Shown: one piece after another, positions 9,252-17,686 of the stretch | Position numbering within the stretch: the stretch's first letter is position 1 | How the letters are laid out: each line of letters starts with the position of its first letter | Assembly: GCF_963676325.1 (NCBI RefSeq) | Contig: NZ_OY781099.1 | Span: 1,488,001 to 1,552,000, forward strand | Origin: an uncultured Bacteroides sp. | GTDB taxonomy: Bacteria; Bacteroidota; Bacteroidia; Bacteroidales; Bacteroidaceae | Reading direction: 5' to 3' | Length of the DNA: 64,000 nucleotides | Notes under the pieces: model-generated | Told to the model about the DNA's origin: nothing | What the model saw: the letters and a program-made list of their open reading frames with translations, nothing else | Database searches by the model: none | Translations under genes and position numbers: made by a program

Positions 9252-9856
9252 GTGAAACAAAGCAATTTTTAGAGACCGTGAAGGTGGTGGACGGAGTGTT
9301 TATCCACTCAGGATACAATCTTCAGAGAATGAAGCAAACCATGAACGAGGTGTTTCATACCTCTGTGCCCGATTCCTTTTTTGAGGAACTGACTGTCCCT
9401 GAAAATATGAGGCTGGGTGTGGTGAAATGCCGTATTCTTTATGGTGAATCTATTGATGAAGTGCAGTTTCAGCCTTATGCATGCCGTAAAGTTGCATCCT
9501 TAAAGCTGGTTGATGGCGGGAATATAGACTACTCCCGAAAGTATGCCGACAGAACGGCTTTGCTGAATCTTGTTCAGCAGAAAGGTGAATGTGATGATAT
9601 TCTGATAGTGAAGAACGGACAAATAACTGATACCAGTTACAGCAATGTGGTGCTGAGTGACGGCACCGGATACTATACTCCGAAAACCTATTTACTGAAC
9701 GGCACCTGCCGCCAGCGACTGATTGCCGAGGGAAAGATTATCCCCAGAGATATATCCGTTAACGATCTTTCCTCTTTTCAGCATCTTTACCTTATCAATG
9801 CCATGATTGATCTGGAAGATAAAGTAATTGTTCCGGTAAGTAACATTGAAGGTTGA
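9248..9856 (+). CDS. pabC: Class IV aminotransferase, aminodeoxychorismate lyase-like
   Basis: 202 residues, a short member of the PLP fold-type IV family. The presumed PLP lysine lies in DYSRKYADR, and the cofactor-binding strand appears as LIVKNGQITDTSYSNVVL, where family members usually have E-x-x-x-x-N. The last gene of a two-gene operon with pabB, so the product most likely releases pyruvate from aminodeoxychorismate to give p-aminobenzoate. A branched-chain or D-amino-acid aminotransferase role is less likely given the context. A terminator follows. Confidence 0.85.
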   Translation: MSETKQFLETVKVVDGVFIHSGYNLQRMKQTMNEVFHTSVPDSFFEELTVPENMRLGVVKCRILYGESIDEVQFQPYACRKVASLKLVDGGNIDYSRKYADRTALLNLVQQKGECDDILIVKNGQITDTSYSNVVLSDGTGYYTPKTYLLNGTCRQRLIAEGKIIPRDISVNDLSSFQHLYLINAMIDLEDKVIVPVSNIEG

Positions 9857-9878
9857 ACGGCAAACCTCATCCAAATAA

Positions 9879-9906
9879 AAAAGAGACCCCAATGGAGGTC
9901 TCTTTT
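9879..9906 (+). terminator. Terminator of pabBC
   Basis: 10-bp perfect stem AAAAGAGACC/GGTCTCTTTT, loop of 8, starting 22 bases after the pabC stop. The A and T stretches on both flanks allow it to work in both directions, also serving the minus-strand small ORF that ends at 9943. Confidence 0.85.
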
Positions 9907-9942
9907 CACGTTCAATATTAGTTGGCAATGCAGTCGTGGGAG

Positions 9943-10077
9943 TTATTTCACCCTTCTGTTCTGCTGGTTATTCGCTTTTGCAGGTCTCGACTTGCCAATT
10001 CTTTTTCCTGTAGGTTTTACAACTTGCCCATTCTTTTTGGGCATGTAAGCAGCTGGTTTTGCAGGTTCTTTTTTCAT
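9943..10077 (-). CDS. Small basic protein, 44 aa, unknown
   Basis: An ATG at 10077 opens a 44-codon frame, starting MKKEPAKPAAYMPKKNG and ending NQQNRRVK before TAA. It is rich in Lys, Arg, Pro and Asn, without Cys, Trp or acidic clusters, so it is probably disordered and could bind nucleic acid or ribosomes. It starts 25 bases after the stop of the YhcH/DUF386 gene on the same strand and is probably co-transcribed with it. The A-rich start (ATGAAAAAAGAA) is typical of expressed Bacteroides genes. No family recognised; conservation would decide whether it is real. Confidence 0.5.
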   Translation of the reverse strand: MKKEPAKPAAYMPKKNGQVVKPTGKRIGKSRPAKANNQQNRRVK

Positions 10078-10102
10078 TCTATTTGTTTACAGCGTAAGTT
10101 TC

Positions 10103-10732
10103 TTAATCAGCAATATAAGCTATTTTGAAAACAATTTTTCTTCCGGTAGTTTCCTCTCCTTTTGTCCAGATAGAAGCTTTGTGCAATTCACCTGGGAAAA
10201 GAAGGAAGAAAGTTTTGCCCGATAAAGTATAAAACTTAACCTTATCTCCCGAGTAGTTTACAACATCTTTCTTTTCATTGTAAGGCTTGATCTCTTTAGC
10301 ATTGGCAGTAGAGATAAGTCCCATAAGTTCGGCGTTAGTAGCCATATACTGCAAGTCAATGTACTTTTTGTGAGCTTCAATCTGCACCACATTCGGCGAT
10401 TTTGTCTTTGCATCAGTTACATTAACAAAGCAACGGTCGCCATCAATTTGGTATTTTCCTGCAGGCATGTTTACAAGATCATTTTCTTTCATGAACTTGA
10501 AAATCTTCTCCCACATAGCCTTATCCTTGTGATACTGAGTGGCAAATTTTACATAATCGGTTGTTTTGTGAGGAACAATGGCTAGTCCGTTGGCCCACAC
10601 TCTGCTGTTTACCCACTTCTTTGCACTGCTTTTAGTCCATTCACCCGACTTTGTTTGAGCCGAAGCCATAGAAATCATGGCAAAGCAAAGCATGGAAACA
10701 GCTATTAGCTTTCCAAAAATACTTTTTTTCAT
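10103..10732 (-). CDS. YhcH/YjgK/YiaL (DUF386) family protein, exported
   Basis: 209 residues with a signal peptide (cleavage near SMASAQ), so periplasmic, unlike the cytoplasmic E. coli relatives. The DUF386 cupin core is seen in NMPAGKYQIDGDRCFVNV, EAHKKYIDLQYM and FFLLFPGELHKAS, which provide the His/Glu metal ligands. Relatives act in sugar or sialic-acid metabolism (anomerase-like) and in biofilm control (TabA); the substrate here is not evident. It has a TATCTTTG promoter 33 bases upstream and is followed by the small basic ORF. Confidence 0.88.
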   Translation of the reverse strand: MKKSIFGKLIAVSMLCFAMISMASAQTKSGEWTKSSAKKWVNSRVWANGLAIVPHKTTDYVKFATQYHKDKAMWEKIFKFMKENDLVNMPAGKYQIDGDRCFVNVTDAKTKSPNVVQIEAHKKYIDLQYMATNAELMGLISTANAKEIKPYNEKKDVVNYSGDKVKFYTLSGKTFFLLFPGELHKASIWTKGEETTGRKIVFKIAYIAD

Positions 10733-10764
10733 ATCTATCTATTATTCTATTATTTTATTGCAGA

Positions 10765-10772
10765 CAAAGATA
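10765..10772 (-). promoter_or_regulatory. -7 box TATCTTTG for the DUF386 gene
   Basis: Reads CAAAGATA on the plus strand, 33 bases upstream of the ATG at 10732. Confidence 0.6.
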
Positions 10773-10911
10773 GATAAAAAAAACTTGGACAGAGATTTTA
10801 AGGAAAATAATTATGCCTTTAATTCCCCTCTGTAATATGATTAATATAGGCTTGGATGATATACTCCTGTCAGCCTATATAAATGAGTAATATGTTGTTG
10901 CTATTTCAAGT

Positions 10912-11313
10912 TTACCTTTTTAAGTTAGTTCTGGAAATCTCTATTCCATTAGGAGATGAATTATTTCCCTGATCCTCTGCTGTTATAAATATTTCAAGAA
11001 CCTTAAAAGGAGTATTAGTTTTTAATACAGCTTTTTTGGCATTTTTATTTGTCAGCATCCCTAAGTTCATAGTTCCATTCTCTTCTGTTACAATCCAAAC
11101 ATTGTAATTCTTTTTTGGAGGATTAAGTCTGTCGGGACTAGCCAAATTTTTAGCTATAATTTCAATAGAATAATTTTTATTTTTATCTTGTTTCGTTTTT
11201 GCAGTTATTTCCGCTGCCGGCAAGGTGTTAGATACTGGAAATGTTGTGATTGATGCACAAGATGTTAAAAATAAAAGGGTTGCAACTAATAATACATTTC
11301 TTCCTTTTTTCAT
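10912..11313 (-). CDS. Small hypothetical lipoprotein
   Basis: 133 residues. The lipobox LTSC (Cys19) predicts an acylated envelope protein. The mature part is a short beta-rich domain with YNVWIVTEENGTMNLGMLT and FKVLEIFITAEDQG, reminiscent of the C-terminal immunoglobulin-like part of anti-sigma-K/RskA-type proteins, but no receptor or sigma gene is nearby. Surrounded by long non-coding stretches. Function unknown. Confidence 0.7.
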   Translation of the reverse strand: MKKGRNVLLVATLLFLTSCASITTFPVSNTLPAAEITAKTKQDKNKNYSIEIIAKNLASPDRLNPPKKNYNVWIVTEENGTMNLGMLTNKNAKKAVLKTNTPFKVLEIFITAEDQGNNSSPNGIEISRTNLKR

Positions 11314-11915
11314 GTTGATTTATTATTTAATTTATTCCTACTCTTATGGCTTCTCGGAACTGTCTCTTTGATAAGTTTTATTATCTATATATAACAGACC
11401 AATAGTGTTATTTGTTTATAAGTTTTGAAAGTTAGTTTTATAGTTGAATATTGCTGGTAATAATTTGTTCTTTGTAATCAATGAAAAGTATAGGTGTAGT
11501 TGGCTCTCTTTATTAATTTGAATTTAAAGGAGTATGGTCCTGACTTTATTGGTTTATAAATTAAATTTATTCTCCAATAAATTTAATTTATAAACCAATA
11601 ATTGTGCAATCACTGTTGAATGAAATATCTTTATACTGCTTGCGTGCTTTTTTTATCTTTATGTTATGATTAAGCTCTTTAGTTTTATTTTAATTATAAG
11701 ATTATCAGTGAGTTAATTGTAAAATTAATCTTGAACAAAACAATTCTCTAAAAAACAGATTTATTGCTAGTATAAATTAGGGGGGTAACAGGGGTGCTCC
11801 TTCTGAAACGCCGTGGCAGTGGGCGTGCTAAATTTTTGCACGGGACATATAAAAGAAGTTTTTTTCATAGTTTGTCACCACTCTTGAAATATTGATACAA
11901 TCATTGTAACTTCAT
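11314..11915. other. 602-base A+T-rich gap with palindrome
   Basis: No gene seen. It contains the perfect 25-bp palindrome at 11547-11600 and a G+C-richer patch at about 11780-11845 that ends in a small CGTGC/GCACG hairpin, about 75 bases downstream of the minus-strand stop at 11916 and possibly its terminator. Confidence 0.6.
11547..11600. repeat. Perfect 25-bp palindrome, member of the dispersed 33-nt element
   Basis: Arms 11547-11571 and 11576-11600 are exact reverse complements around the loop CTCC. Each arm plus loop shows the pattern ATTCnCCAAT...CCAATA shared with elements near 35506, 45036 and 57472. Confidence 0.85.
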
Positions 11916-12557
11916 TTAGAAGTGAAAGCTCATTCCCCAGCAAACCCCTAAATATTCCCCGGCAAAACGACGTCTGTCTGCGGGCAAGTTTCTGTTGAGC
12001 ATCTTAGTAAAGTCGAGAGTGGTATACCCAGCCCAAAAATCAAAATACTTTTTGTGTAAAGGAACCGAGGCCCCTAATTTGCAGGAATAATAGAAATGCA
12101 GGTATTCATTCTCCTTTCTTGATGTGTTTACATGATAATCTTCAATTGTAGCAAAGGTATTTAAAACTGAAAATTCATTTTCCAGATAAAGGAAAGCACT
12201 TTTATCTGTATCAGCCATATTAAGATTAAGATAGAGTTTAGGAGCAATACTTGTGTGAAGACAAGTCATTGAATATCTGAATACTTGTGTTTCCGGAATT
12301 CCCTCTTTCCTGGAATTTACAAAACCACCGCCTCCAATTCTGTATTCGATACTAAACTTTTGTTGCTTTTGTTTGGGAATAATGTCATATCCCAAGTCTG
12401 CTATAAAACCTCCGGGTAAGTCTATATTTTCCATAGGTAATCCATAGGCCTGCAAACTTAATGTAAAACTATTCTTGTTTTCAGCTTCCTGAGAATAAGA
12501 ACTGGTAAAAAACAGAATAAGTATAATGAATAAACAAATCTTTTTTATTGAGAACAT
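11916..12557 (-). CDS. Outer-membrane beta-barrel protein, hypothetical
   Basis: 213 residues when started at the ATG at 12557 (MFSIKKICLFIILILFFTSSYSQ), which gives a normal signal peptide; a longer frame reaches 12608 but would include the promoter. The mature protein has alternating hydrophobic strands and ends in LGVCWGMSFHF, with an aromatic C-terminus as in outer-membrane barrels. No family named with confidence. A TACTTTTG -7 box is present at 12606-12613 (minus strand). The adjacent upstream gene on the same strand is an AraC regulator that may control it. Confidence 0.7.
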   Translation of the reverse strand: MFSIKKICLFIILILFFTSSYSQEAENKNSFTLSLQAYGLPMENIDLPGGFIADLGYDIIPKQKQQKFSIEYRIGGGGFVNSRKEGIPETQVFRYSMTCLHTSIAPKLYLNLNMADTDKSAFLYLENEFSVLNTFATIEDYHVNTSRKENEYLHFYYSCKLGASVPLHKKYFDFWAGYTTLDFTKMLNRNLPADRRRFAGEYLGVCWGMSFHF

Positions 12558-12571
12558 TGGTTTAGATAGTT

Positions 12572-12617
12572 TAGTTACTTTTGTATGTACAATTAAATTG
12601 CCGTGCAAAAGTAACTA
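12572..12617 (-). promoter_or_regulatory. 12-bp inverted repeat embedding the promoter of the OM gene
   Basis: TAGTTACTTTTG (12572-12583) and CAAAAGTAACTA (12606-12617) are exact inverted repeats separated by 22 bases. Read on the minus strand, the right arm contains the -7 box TACTTTTG for the outer-membrane gene; the left arm carries the same box on the plus strand. It may be a regulator-binding site for the neighbouring AraC protein. Confidence 0.5.
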
Positions 12618-12624
12618 TAAACTT

Positions 12625-13521
12625 CTAATAAGCCACATTTCTCTGATAATCTTTGGGAGAGGTGCCTACAATCTTCTTAAAATATTTTCCGAAGAAGCTT
12701 TGGTTGGCAAAGTTAAGCGTATAAGCCACTTCCTTGATACTATTTCCTGAATTCCGAAGCAAAGATTTAGCTTCAGCAATAACAGCATTTGTAATCCATT
12801 CGTTGGCCGACTTCCCGGTAGACTGCTTCAGTAGTAAAGTGAGGTATTTGGGAGTTATACATAACTTGTCTGCATAAAACCCCACTTGCCTTTGTTCCCT
12901 TGAATACTCTTTCACCAATCCAAAAAAGTCTCTCGATATTTTCACTTTTCTGCCGGTCTCACCCGAAGAAATGAATGCCGGAAACAGGCTGTTACTCTTA
13001 ACAAACACGTTAAGAAGATCAATAAATAAAATGGATACAAGGCTCAGCAGTTTTTCTTTGCGGAATATGTGTTCCTGATTTGAGATTTCATCTTTTATAA
13101 GCATAAATATTTGATTGATGCTATACTGAATATCCTCCGACAAGCTTTGTCTGACAAACGGGCTGTTCTTGTTTGTAACCATAGGAACCTGCAAAGACTC
13201 AACAAAGATGTTTGAAAACATCATGATGTAACCTCTAAACTTTGTATCGCTTGACTTTATAGAAAAAGATGTATTCGGTGGCAGATACACCAAAGAGTAT
13301 CTGGACAAGGAATGCACCGTGTTATCAATCTCTATATCCAGCGTTCCTGAATTAACAATGATAACTTCAAATGCATCTTTTGATCTTGGATACTTATTCC
13401 CCGGAATATTTCCCTGTATAAGATAAAGCGCAAAATCATTATTCAGCGTTCCTATTGTTGAAATCCTTGAGGTGGAACCTGTAATATTCATTGTTGGCAT
13501 TGTTATGCTACTTAAACTCAT
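12625..13521 (-). CDS. AraC family transcriptional regulator
   Basis: 298 residues. The N-terminal half is a cupin-like sensing region (DFALYLIQGNIPG, SLVYLPPNTSFSI). The C-terminal 100 residues form the double helix-turn-helix: FYADKLCITPKYLTLLLKQSTGKSANEWI, then SIKEVAYTLNFANQSFFGKYFKKIVGTSPKDYQ. The family usually activates genes close by in response to a small molecule. The outer-membrane gene immediately downstream, with its palindromic promoter, is a plausible target. No ligand can be inferred. Confidence 0.93.
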   Translation of the reverse strand: MSLSSITMPTMNITGSTSRISTIGTLNNDFALYLIQGNIPGNKYPRSKDAFEVIIVNSGTLDIEIDNTVHSLSRYSLVYLPPNTSFSIKSSDTKFRGYIMMFSNIFVESLQVPMVTNKNSPFVRQSLSEDIQYSINQIFMLIKDEISNQEHIFRKEKLLSLVSILFIDLLNVFVKSNSLFPAFISSGETGRKVKISRDFFGLVKEYSREQRQVGFYADKLCITPKYLTLLLKQSTGKSANEWITNAVIAEAKSLLRNSGNSIKEVAYTLNFANQSFFGKYFKKIVGTSPKDYQRNVAY

Positions 13522-13778
13522 TGTTTTTTAAGATTTAACTAATTACAGAAGCTATATATTGATAGCTATGCAAACTTCACTCTTTTATCTCTTACCCGCA
13601 AAATTTATCGACCAAACACAACTATAAATGATTAAAGACTTTGTTTCGCACTACGAATACCGGATTGGCGTGTCTATGGCCTTCTCCGATATTTTAAGCT
13701 TCTTTTTAATATAACTTCTGTAATTTACAATTAAATAATTTATATTCTATCTATTAACAAAGTTGCAGAGGCGGGTCA

Positions 13779-14894
13779 CTAAGACTTTTTCCTGTAACTG
13801 AGAATTGCCCATGAATTAAAAAATACTGCAAACACTACCAATGCAAATATCTGAGTACCTAATTCCATTATGCCACTGCCTTTAAGGTAAACCGCACGCA
13901 TTATCTGAACAAAGTACTTTAACGGATTAAACATTGTTATGACTTGTGCCCATTGAGGCATACTATTAATAGGGGTGAACAATCCGCTCAGTAAAATAAG
14001 CACCAGCATGAAGAAGAACATTACAAACATGGCTTGCTGCATGGTTTCCGAATAGTTGGATATAACCAGACCAAAGCCGGATATTGTAAACAGATAAAGC
14101 AATGCAAGAATGTATAAAGTACTGAGTTGCCCGGTTGGGATAATTCCATAAACCACTGCTGCAATTCCGAAACACATGGTAAGAACAATAAATCCTATAA
14201 TCCAGTAGGGGATTACTTTAGCAAGGATAAACATAAACTTGCTTACCGGAGTAACGTTAATCTGTTCAATGGTTCCTTTTTCCTTTTCGCCCACAATATT
14301 CAAAGCAGGCAGGAATCCGCATAAAATGGTAAGCACCATAACCATTAAGGCAGGAACCATAAATACTTTATAGTCAAGATTCGGATTAAACCTGCTCTGA
14401 GCTACCATCTTTATGGCCGGAGCTGCAGTTGCTCCCTTTGTGGGTTGCACTATGCGGTCTTTTATATCTGACGTAAAGTCGTTGACTATGTTTGTCAGAT
14501 AACTGCTCCCCAAACCACCTTTGGTTCCGTTTACAGTATTTGCCGAGATCAGTAATTCCGCATTTCCTTCTTTCATGAGATTGTGCTCAAAATCGGCAGG
14601 AATTTCCATAATAATATCCGATTCTCCTTTTTCAATACTTTTAAGTGCCTCGCTATAAGACGGCGACATATCTGTCAATCGGAAATATCCCGATGATACA
14701 GCTTTATTTATTAATTGTCTGGAACATTGAGTGTTATTATTATCTACAATGCTAAGGTTGATGTTCTTTATTTCAAGATTAGCCGCCCATGGCATTATCA
14801 GCATCATCATAATAGGATAGCCGATGATCAATCGTGGCAGAAAGCTATTCCGTCTTATCTGCTTGAATTCTTTTTCTATTAAATATTTTAGCAT
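13779..14894 (-). CDS. ABC-2 type permease (YbhR/YhhJ-like)
   Basis: 371 residues, last gene of the efflux operon. One N-terminal membrane helix, a large periplasmic domain (SIVDNNNTQCSRQLINKAV, where DUF3533-like exporters have similar loops), then five C-terminal helices beginning at YKVFMVPALMVMVLTIL. The cytoplasmic EKEKGTIEQINVTPVSKFMFILAK loop is the hallmark of ABC-2 exporters. It starts 3 bases after the stop of the second permease, so the two are translated together and likely form a heterodimer. Confidence 0.9.
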   Translation of the reverse strand: MLKYLIEKEFKQIRRNSFLPRLIIGYPIMMMLIMPWAANLEIKNINLSIVDNNNTQCSRQLINKAVSSGYFRLTDMSPSYSEALKSIEKGESDIIMEIPADFEHNLMKEGNAELLISANTVNGTKGGLGSSYLTNIVNDFTSDIKDRIVQPTKGATAAPAIKMVAQSRFNPNLDYKVFMVPALMVMVLTILCGFLPALNIVGEKEKGTIEQINVTPVSKFMFILAKVIPYWIIGFIVLTMCFGIAAVVYGIIPTGQLSTLYILALLYLFTISGFGLVISNYSETMQQAMFVMFFFMLVLILLSGLFTPINSMPQWAQVITMFNPLKYFVQIMRAVYLKGSGIMELGTQIFALVVFAVFFNSWAILSYRKKS

Positions 14895-14897
14895 AAT

Positions 14898-16004
14898 CTA
14901 TTCTAATCTGTCGTTAAACTTCTTAAGACTTACAATCAGTAATACAAAGGCCATGAATGAGAGGATTCCAATCTCTTTCAGAACAAAAGAAACATCGAGC
15001 CCTTCAATCATAATCTTTTTCACAGCAATGATATACCATTTTGCCGGGATTATATTTGATATCACCTGAAGCATTACAGGCATATTCTCGGTAGGATAAA
15101 TCATTCCGGAAAGAAGCATTACCGGCATCAGTAAAACCATACCCGAAACAAGCATAGCTGCTACCTGTGTTTCTGCCATGGTAGATATCAGCAATCCGAG
15201 CGCCAGTGATACAAGAATGAACAGCAACGATACACCAAACAATAAAACAAGGCTTCCGGCAATAGGAACATCGAGCACATATACTGATAATAGTAAGATG
15301 GTGATGATGTTTATACACGAAAGAACCATATAAGGAATTGCTTTTGCCAGAATGATATATATAGGTTTTACTGGTGATACCAGGAGAACTTCCATTGTAC
15401 CCGTTTCTTTTTCACGTACGATGGATATAGATGTCATCATGGCACATATAAGCATCAATATCAATCCCATAACTCCCGGAACGAAATTATATGCTCCCTT
15501 CATACCCGGGTTATAAAGCAACTTTACTTTTGGAGTAATTGTTAATGGTGCTTTATATTGCCCGCTCAATTCCTGCTGAGCCGAGGAAATTACATTGGAT
15601 ACATATCCCGTCAGCGTAGATGCCGTATTGGGATCAGTTCCATCGGTAATGAGTTGCACGGAAGCATCACCCGTGTGGCGGAAGTTTTCGCCAAAGTGAT
15701 CTCCAAAGACCAGAATGATATCGGCTTTCCCTTCTTTGAATGTAGTCTGAATATCTTGCTCATTATTTATTCGGGCAATCACATTCATGTATTCGTTGGC
15801 ATCAATCTTATCAATGATCTTCTGAGTAACCTCGTCTTTTGATGGATCGAAAACAGCAACACGTACGTTTTTCACCTCGGTTGTGATGGCGAATCCGAAT
15901 ATGATAATCTGCACGATAGGCATTCCCAAAAGAATAAGGATGGTACGCTTATCGCGGGATATGTGATAAAATTCTTTTCTTACAAATGCTAAAAACTGCT
16001 TCAT
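14898..16004 (-). CDS. ABC-2 type permease (YbhS-like)
   Basis: 368 residues from the ATG at 16004 (MKQFLAFVRKEFYHISRD). A longer frame reaches 16070, but that overlaps the upstream ATPase gene, and GGAGA precedes the ATG at 16004. Layout as its partner: one N-terminal helix, a periplasmic domain, a helical bundle from FVPGVMGLILMLICAM, and the REKETGTMEVLLVSPVKPIYIILAK loop. It probably pairs with the 371-aa permease as the membrane part of the exporter. Confidence 0.9.
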   Translation of the reverse strand: MKQFLAFVRKEFYHISRDKRTILILLGMPIVQIIIFGFAITTEVKNVRVAVFDPSKDEVTQKIIDKIDANEYMNVIARINNEQDIQTTFKEGKADIILVFGDHFGENFRHTGDASVQLITDGTDPNTASTLTGYVSNVISSAQQELSGQYKAPLTITPKVKLLYNPGMKGAYNFVPGVMGLILMLICAMMTSISIVREKETGTMEVLLVSPVKPIYIILAKAIPYMVLSCINIITILLLSVYVLDVPIAGSLVLLFGVSLLFILVSLALGLLISTMAETQVAAMLVSGMVLLMPVMLLSGMIYPTENMPVMLQVISNIIPAKWYIIAVKKIMIEGLDVSFVLKEIGILSFMAFVLLIVSLKKFNDRLE

Positions 16005-16008
16005 AGTT

Positions 16009-16755
16009 TTATTCTCCTCTTGTTGCTTTACGTGCCAGTTTATAGAATACCTCTTCCATTTCCTGAGCATTGAACTGCTTTTTCAGATTGGCCGGACTGT
16101 CAAGGGCTTCAATTACTCCATCAACCATTATAGATACCCGGTTGCAATATTCAGCTTCGTCCATGTAGTGAGTAGTTACAAATACAGTAATTCCTCTGTC
16201 GGCTGCCTGATATATAAGTTCCCAGAACTGTCGGCGTGTGGCAGGATCAACTCCACCCGTTGGCTCATCAAGAAAAACTATTTTGGGTTCGTGAAAGATG
16301 GCTACGGAAAAGGCAAGTTTCTGTTTCCATCCCAGCGGCAGACTGGAAACCAACGTGTTCCTTTCTGATTCGAAACCCAGTCGGGCAAGCAGTTCTTCCG
16401 TCTTTATGGCAATATCTTTGTCCTTCATTCCGTAGATTCCGGCAAACAGACGGATGTTTTCCCACACTTTAAGGTCTTCGTAAAGAGAAAACTTCTGGCT
16501 CATGTAACCAATATTCCGTTTTACCAATTCAGACTCTCTGCCAATATCAAAGCCTGCCACCTTGCCATTTCCCGAAGTAGGCTTGCTCAAAGCACAAAGC
16601 ATTCTCATGGCGGTAGTTTTTCCGGCTCCGTTTGCTCCAAGAAAACCAAAGATCTCACCTTCATAAACGTTGAAGCTTATGCGATCAACGGCTGTAAAAT
16701 GGCCGAAACGTTTAGTCAGCTCTTTGGTTTCAATCACTATATTGTCTTTATTCAT
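16009..16755 (-). CDS. ABC transporter ATPase, equals C-half of YbhF
   Basis: 248 residues. Walker A is GANGAGKTT, Walker B IVFLDEP, with the H-loop in VTTHYMDEAEYC. The signature motif is the unusual LPLGWKQ in place of LSGGQ, the form I associate with the second ATPase half of YbhF. The other half is encoded by the gene at 16769-17686. Together they form an asymmetric nucleotide-binding pair that drives the two permeases. It lies 13 bases downstream of its partner and 4 bases before the permease start. Confidence 0.92.
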   Translation of the reverse strand: MNKDNIVIETKELTKRFGHFTAVDRISFNVYEGEIFGFLGANGAGKTTAMRMLCALSKPTSGNGKVAGFDIGRESELVKRNIGYMSQKFSLYEDLKVWENIRLFAGIYGMKDKDIAIKTEELLARLGFESERNTLVSSLPLGWKQKLAFSVAIFHEPKIVFLDEPTGGVDPATRRQFWELIYQAADRGITVFVTTHYMDEAEYCNRVSIMVDGVIEALDSPANLKKQFNAQEMEEVFYKLARKATRGE

Positions 16756-16768
16756 ACTTTTTTTCTAT

Positions 16769-17686
16769 TTAGGCTTCCTTTGGTTTAGAGGCCAGTTGCA
16801 TGTAACAATCTTCAATTGTTGGTGTTATCTCACTGATTTCAATATCCCAGTGCCCCTTATCCTGCAGTTGTTTTTCCAGTGCAGGGATGGTAAGTGACGG
16901 GTCAACGGTGATGTGATGCACGGTCCCAAAAGCAAAGCAGCTTTTTACTCCCTCACATGCTCTTAATTCATTGAGCAAAGCCGACATGTTGTGGCTTTTT
17001 GCCGACCAGATTACTTCGCTGAAGCCACTTACAATTTCCTGAGGAGTTTCAATTTTCAGAAAACTGCCATCCTGAATCAAAGCAATTCTGTCGCAAAGTA
17101 CAGCCTCGTCCATATAAGGTGTTGATACCAAAATTGTTATGCCTTGGGCTTTCAGCTTTTTCAGCATTTCCCAGAATTCTTTTCTTGAAACCGGATCCAC
17201 ACCGGTGGTTGGCTCGTCAAGGAAAAGAACTGTTGGTTTATGTATCAGGGCACAACTTAATGCCAGCTTCTGTTTCATACCTCCCGACAGTTTTCCCGCC
17301 CGGCGTTTCTTGAAAGGCTCTATCTGCTGATAGATATCTTTAATCAGGTGATAGTTCTCTTCAATCGTTGTATTAAACACTGTGGCAAAGAATTTCAGGT
17401 TTTCCTCAACCGTCATATCCTGATAAAGGGAGAAGCGTCCCGGCATATAGCCCACACGGTTACGTATTTCCTTGTAGTCTTTTACAATATCGAGTCCGTC
17501 AACAGTGGCATTACCGCTGTTTGGCCTGATTAGTGTGGTGAGGATTCGGAACATTGTAGTCTTTCCGGCACCGTCGGGACCAATCAGTCCGAACATCTCT
17601 CCCGGATTAACTGAGAATGTAATATTCTTCAGTGCTTCCACATCACCATATTTCTTAGAGATTCCCTCTACTTCAATTGCTGCCAT
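16769..17686 (-). CDS. ABC transporter ATPase, equals N-half of YbhF
   Basis: 305 residues. Walker A GPDGAGKTT, canonical signature LSGGMKQ, Walker B VLFLDEP, H-loop region VSTPYMDEA (Pro-Tyr where many have His-Tyr, so the switch histidine seems replaced). A C-terminal extension of about 80 residues follows the ATPase core. The ATG overlaps the HlyD stop by one base (TAATG), so translation is coupled. It is the canonical partner of the LPLGW-type ATPase downstream. Confidence 0.92.
   Translation of the reverse strand: MAAIEVEGISKKYGDVEALKNITFSVNPGEMFGLIGPDGAGKTTMFRILTTLIRPNSGNATVDGLDIVKDYKEIRNRVGYMPGRFSLYQDMTVEENLKFFATVFNTTIEENYHLIKDIYQQIEPFKKRRAGKLSGGMKQKLALSCALIHKPTVLFLDEPTTGVDPVSRKEFWEMLKKLKAQGITILVSTPYMDEAVLCDRIALIQDGSFLKIETPQEIVSGFSEVIWSAKSHNMSALLNELRACEGVKSCFAFGTVHHITVDPSLTIPALEKQLQDKGHWDIEISEITPTIEDCYMQLASKPKEA

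Noticed and set aside
10844..10880. Hairpin ATATAGGCT/AGCCTATAT after the small lipoprotein gene as terminator
   Set aside because: A 9-bp A/T-rich stem with a 19-base loop and no T run; too weak to call.
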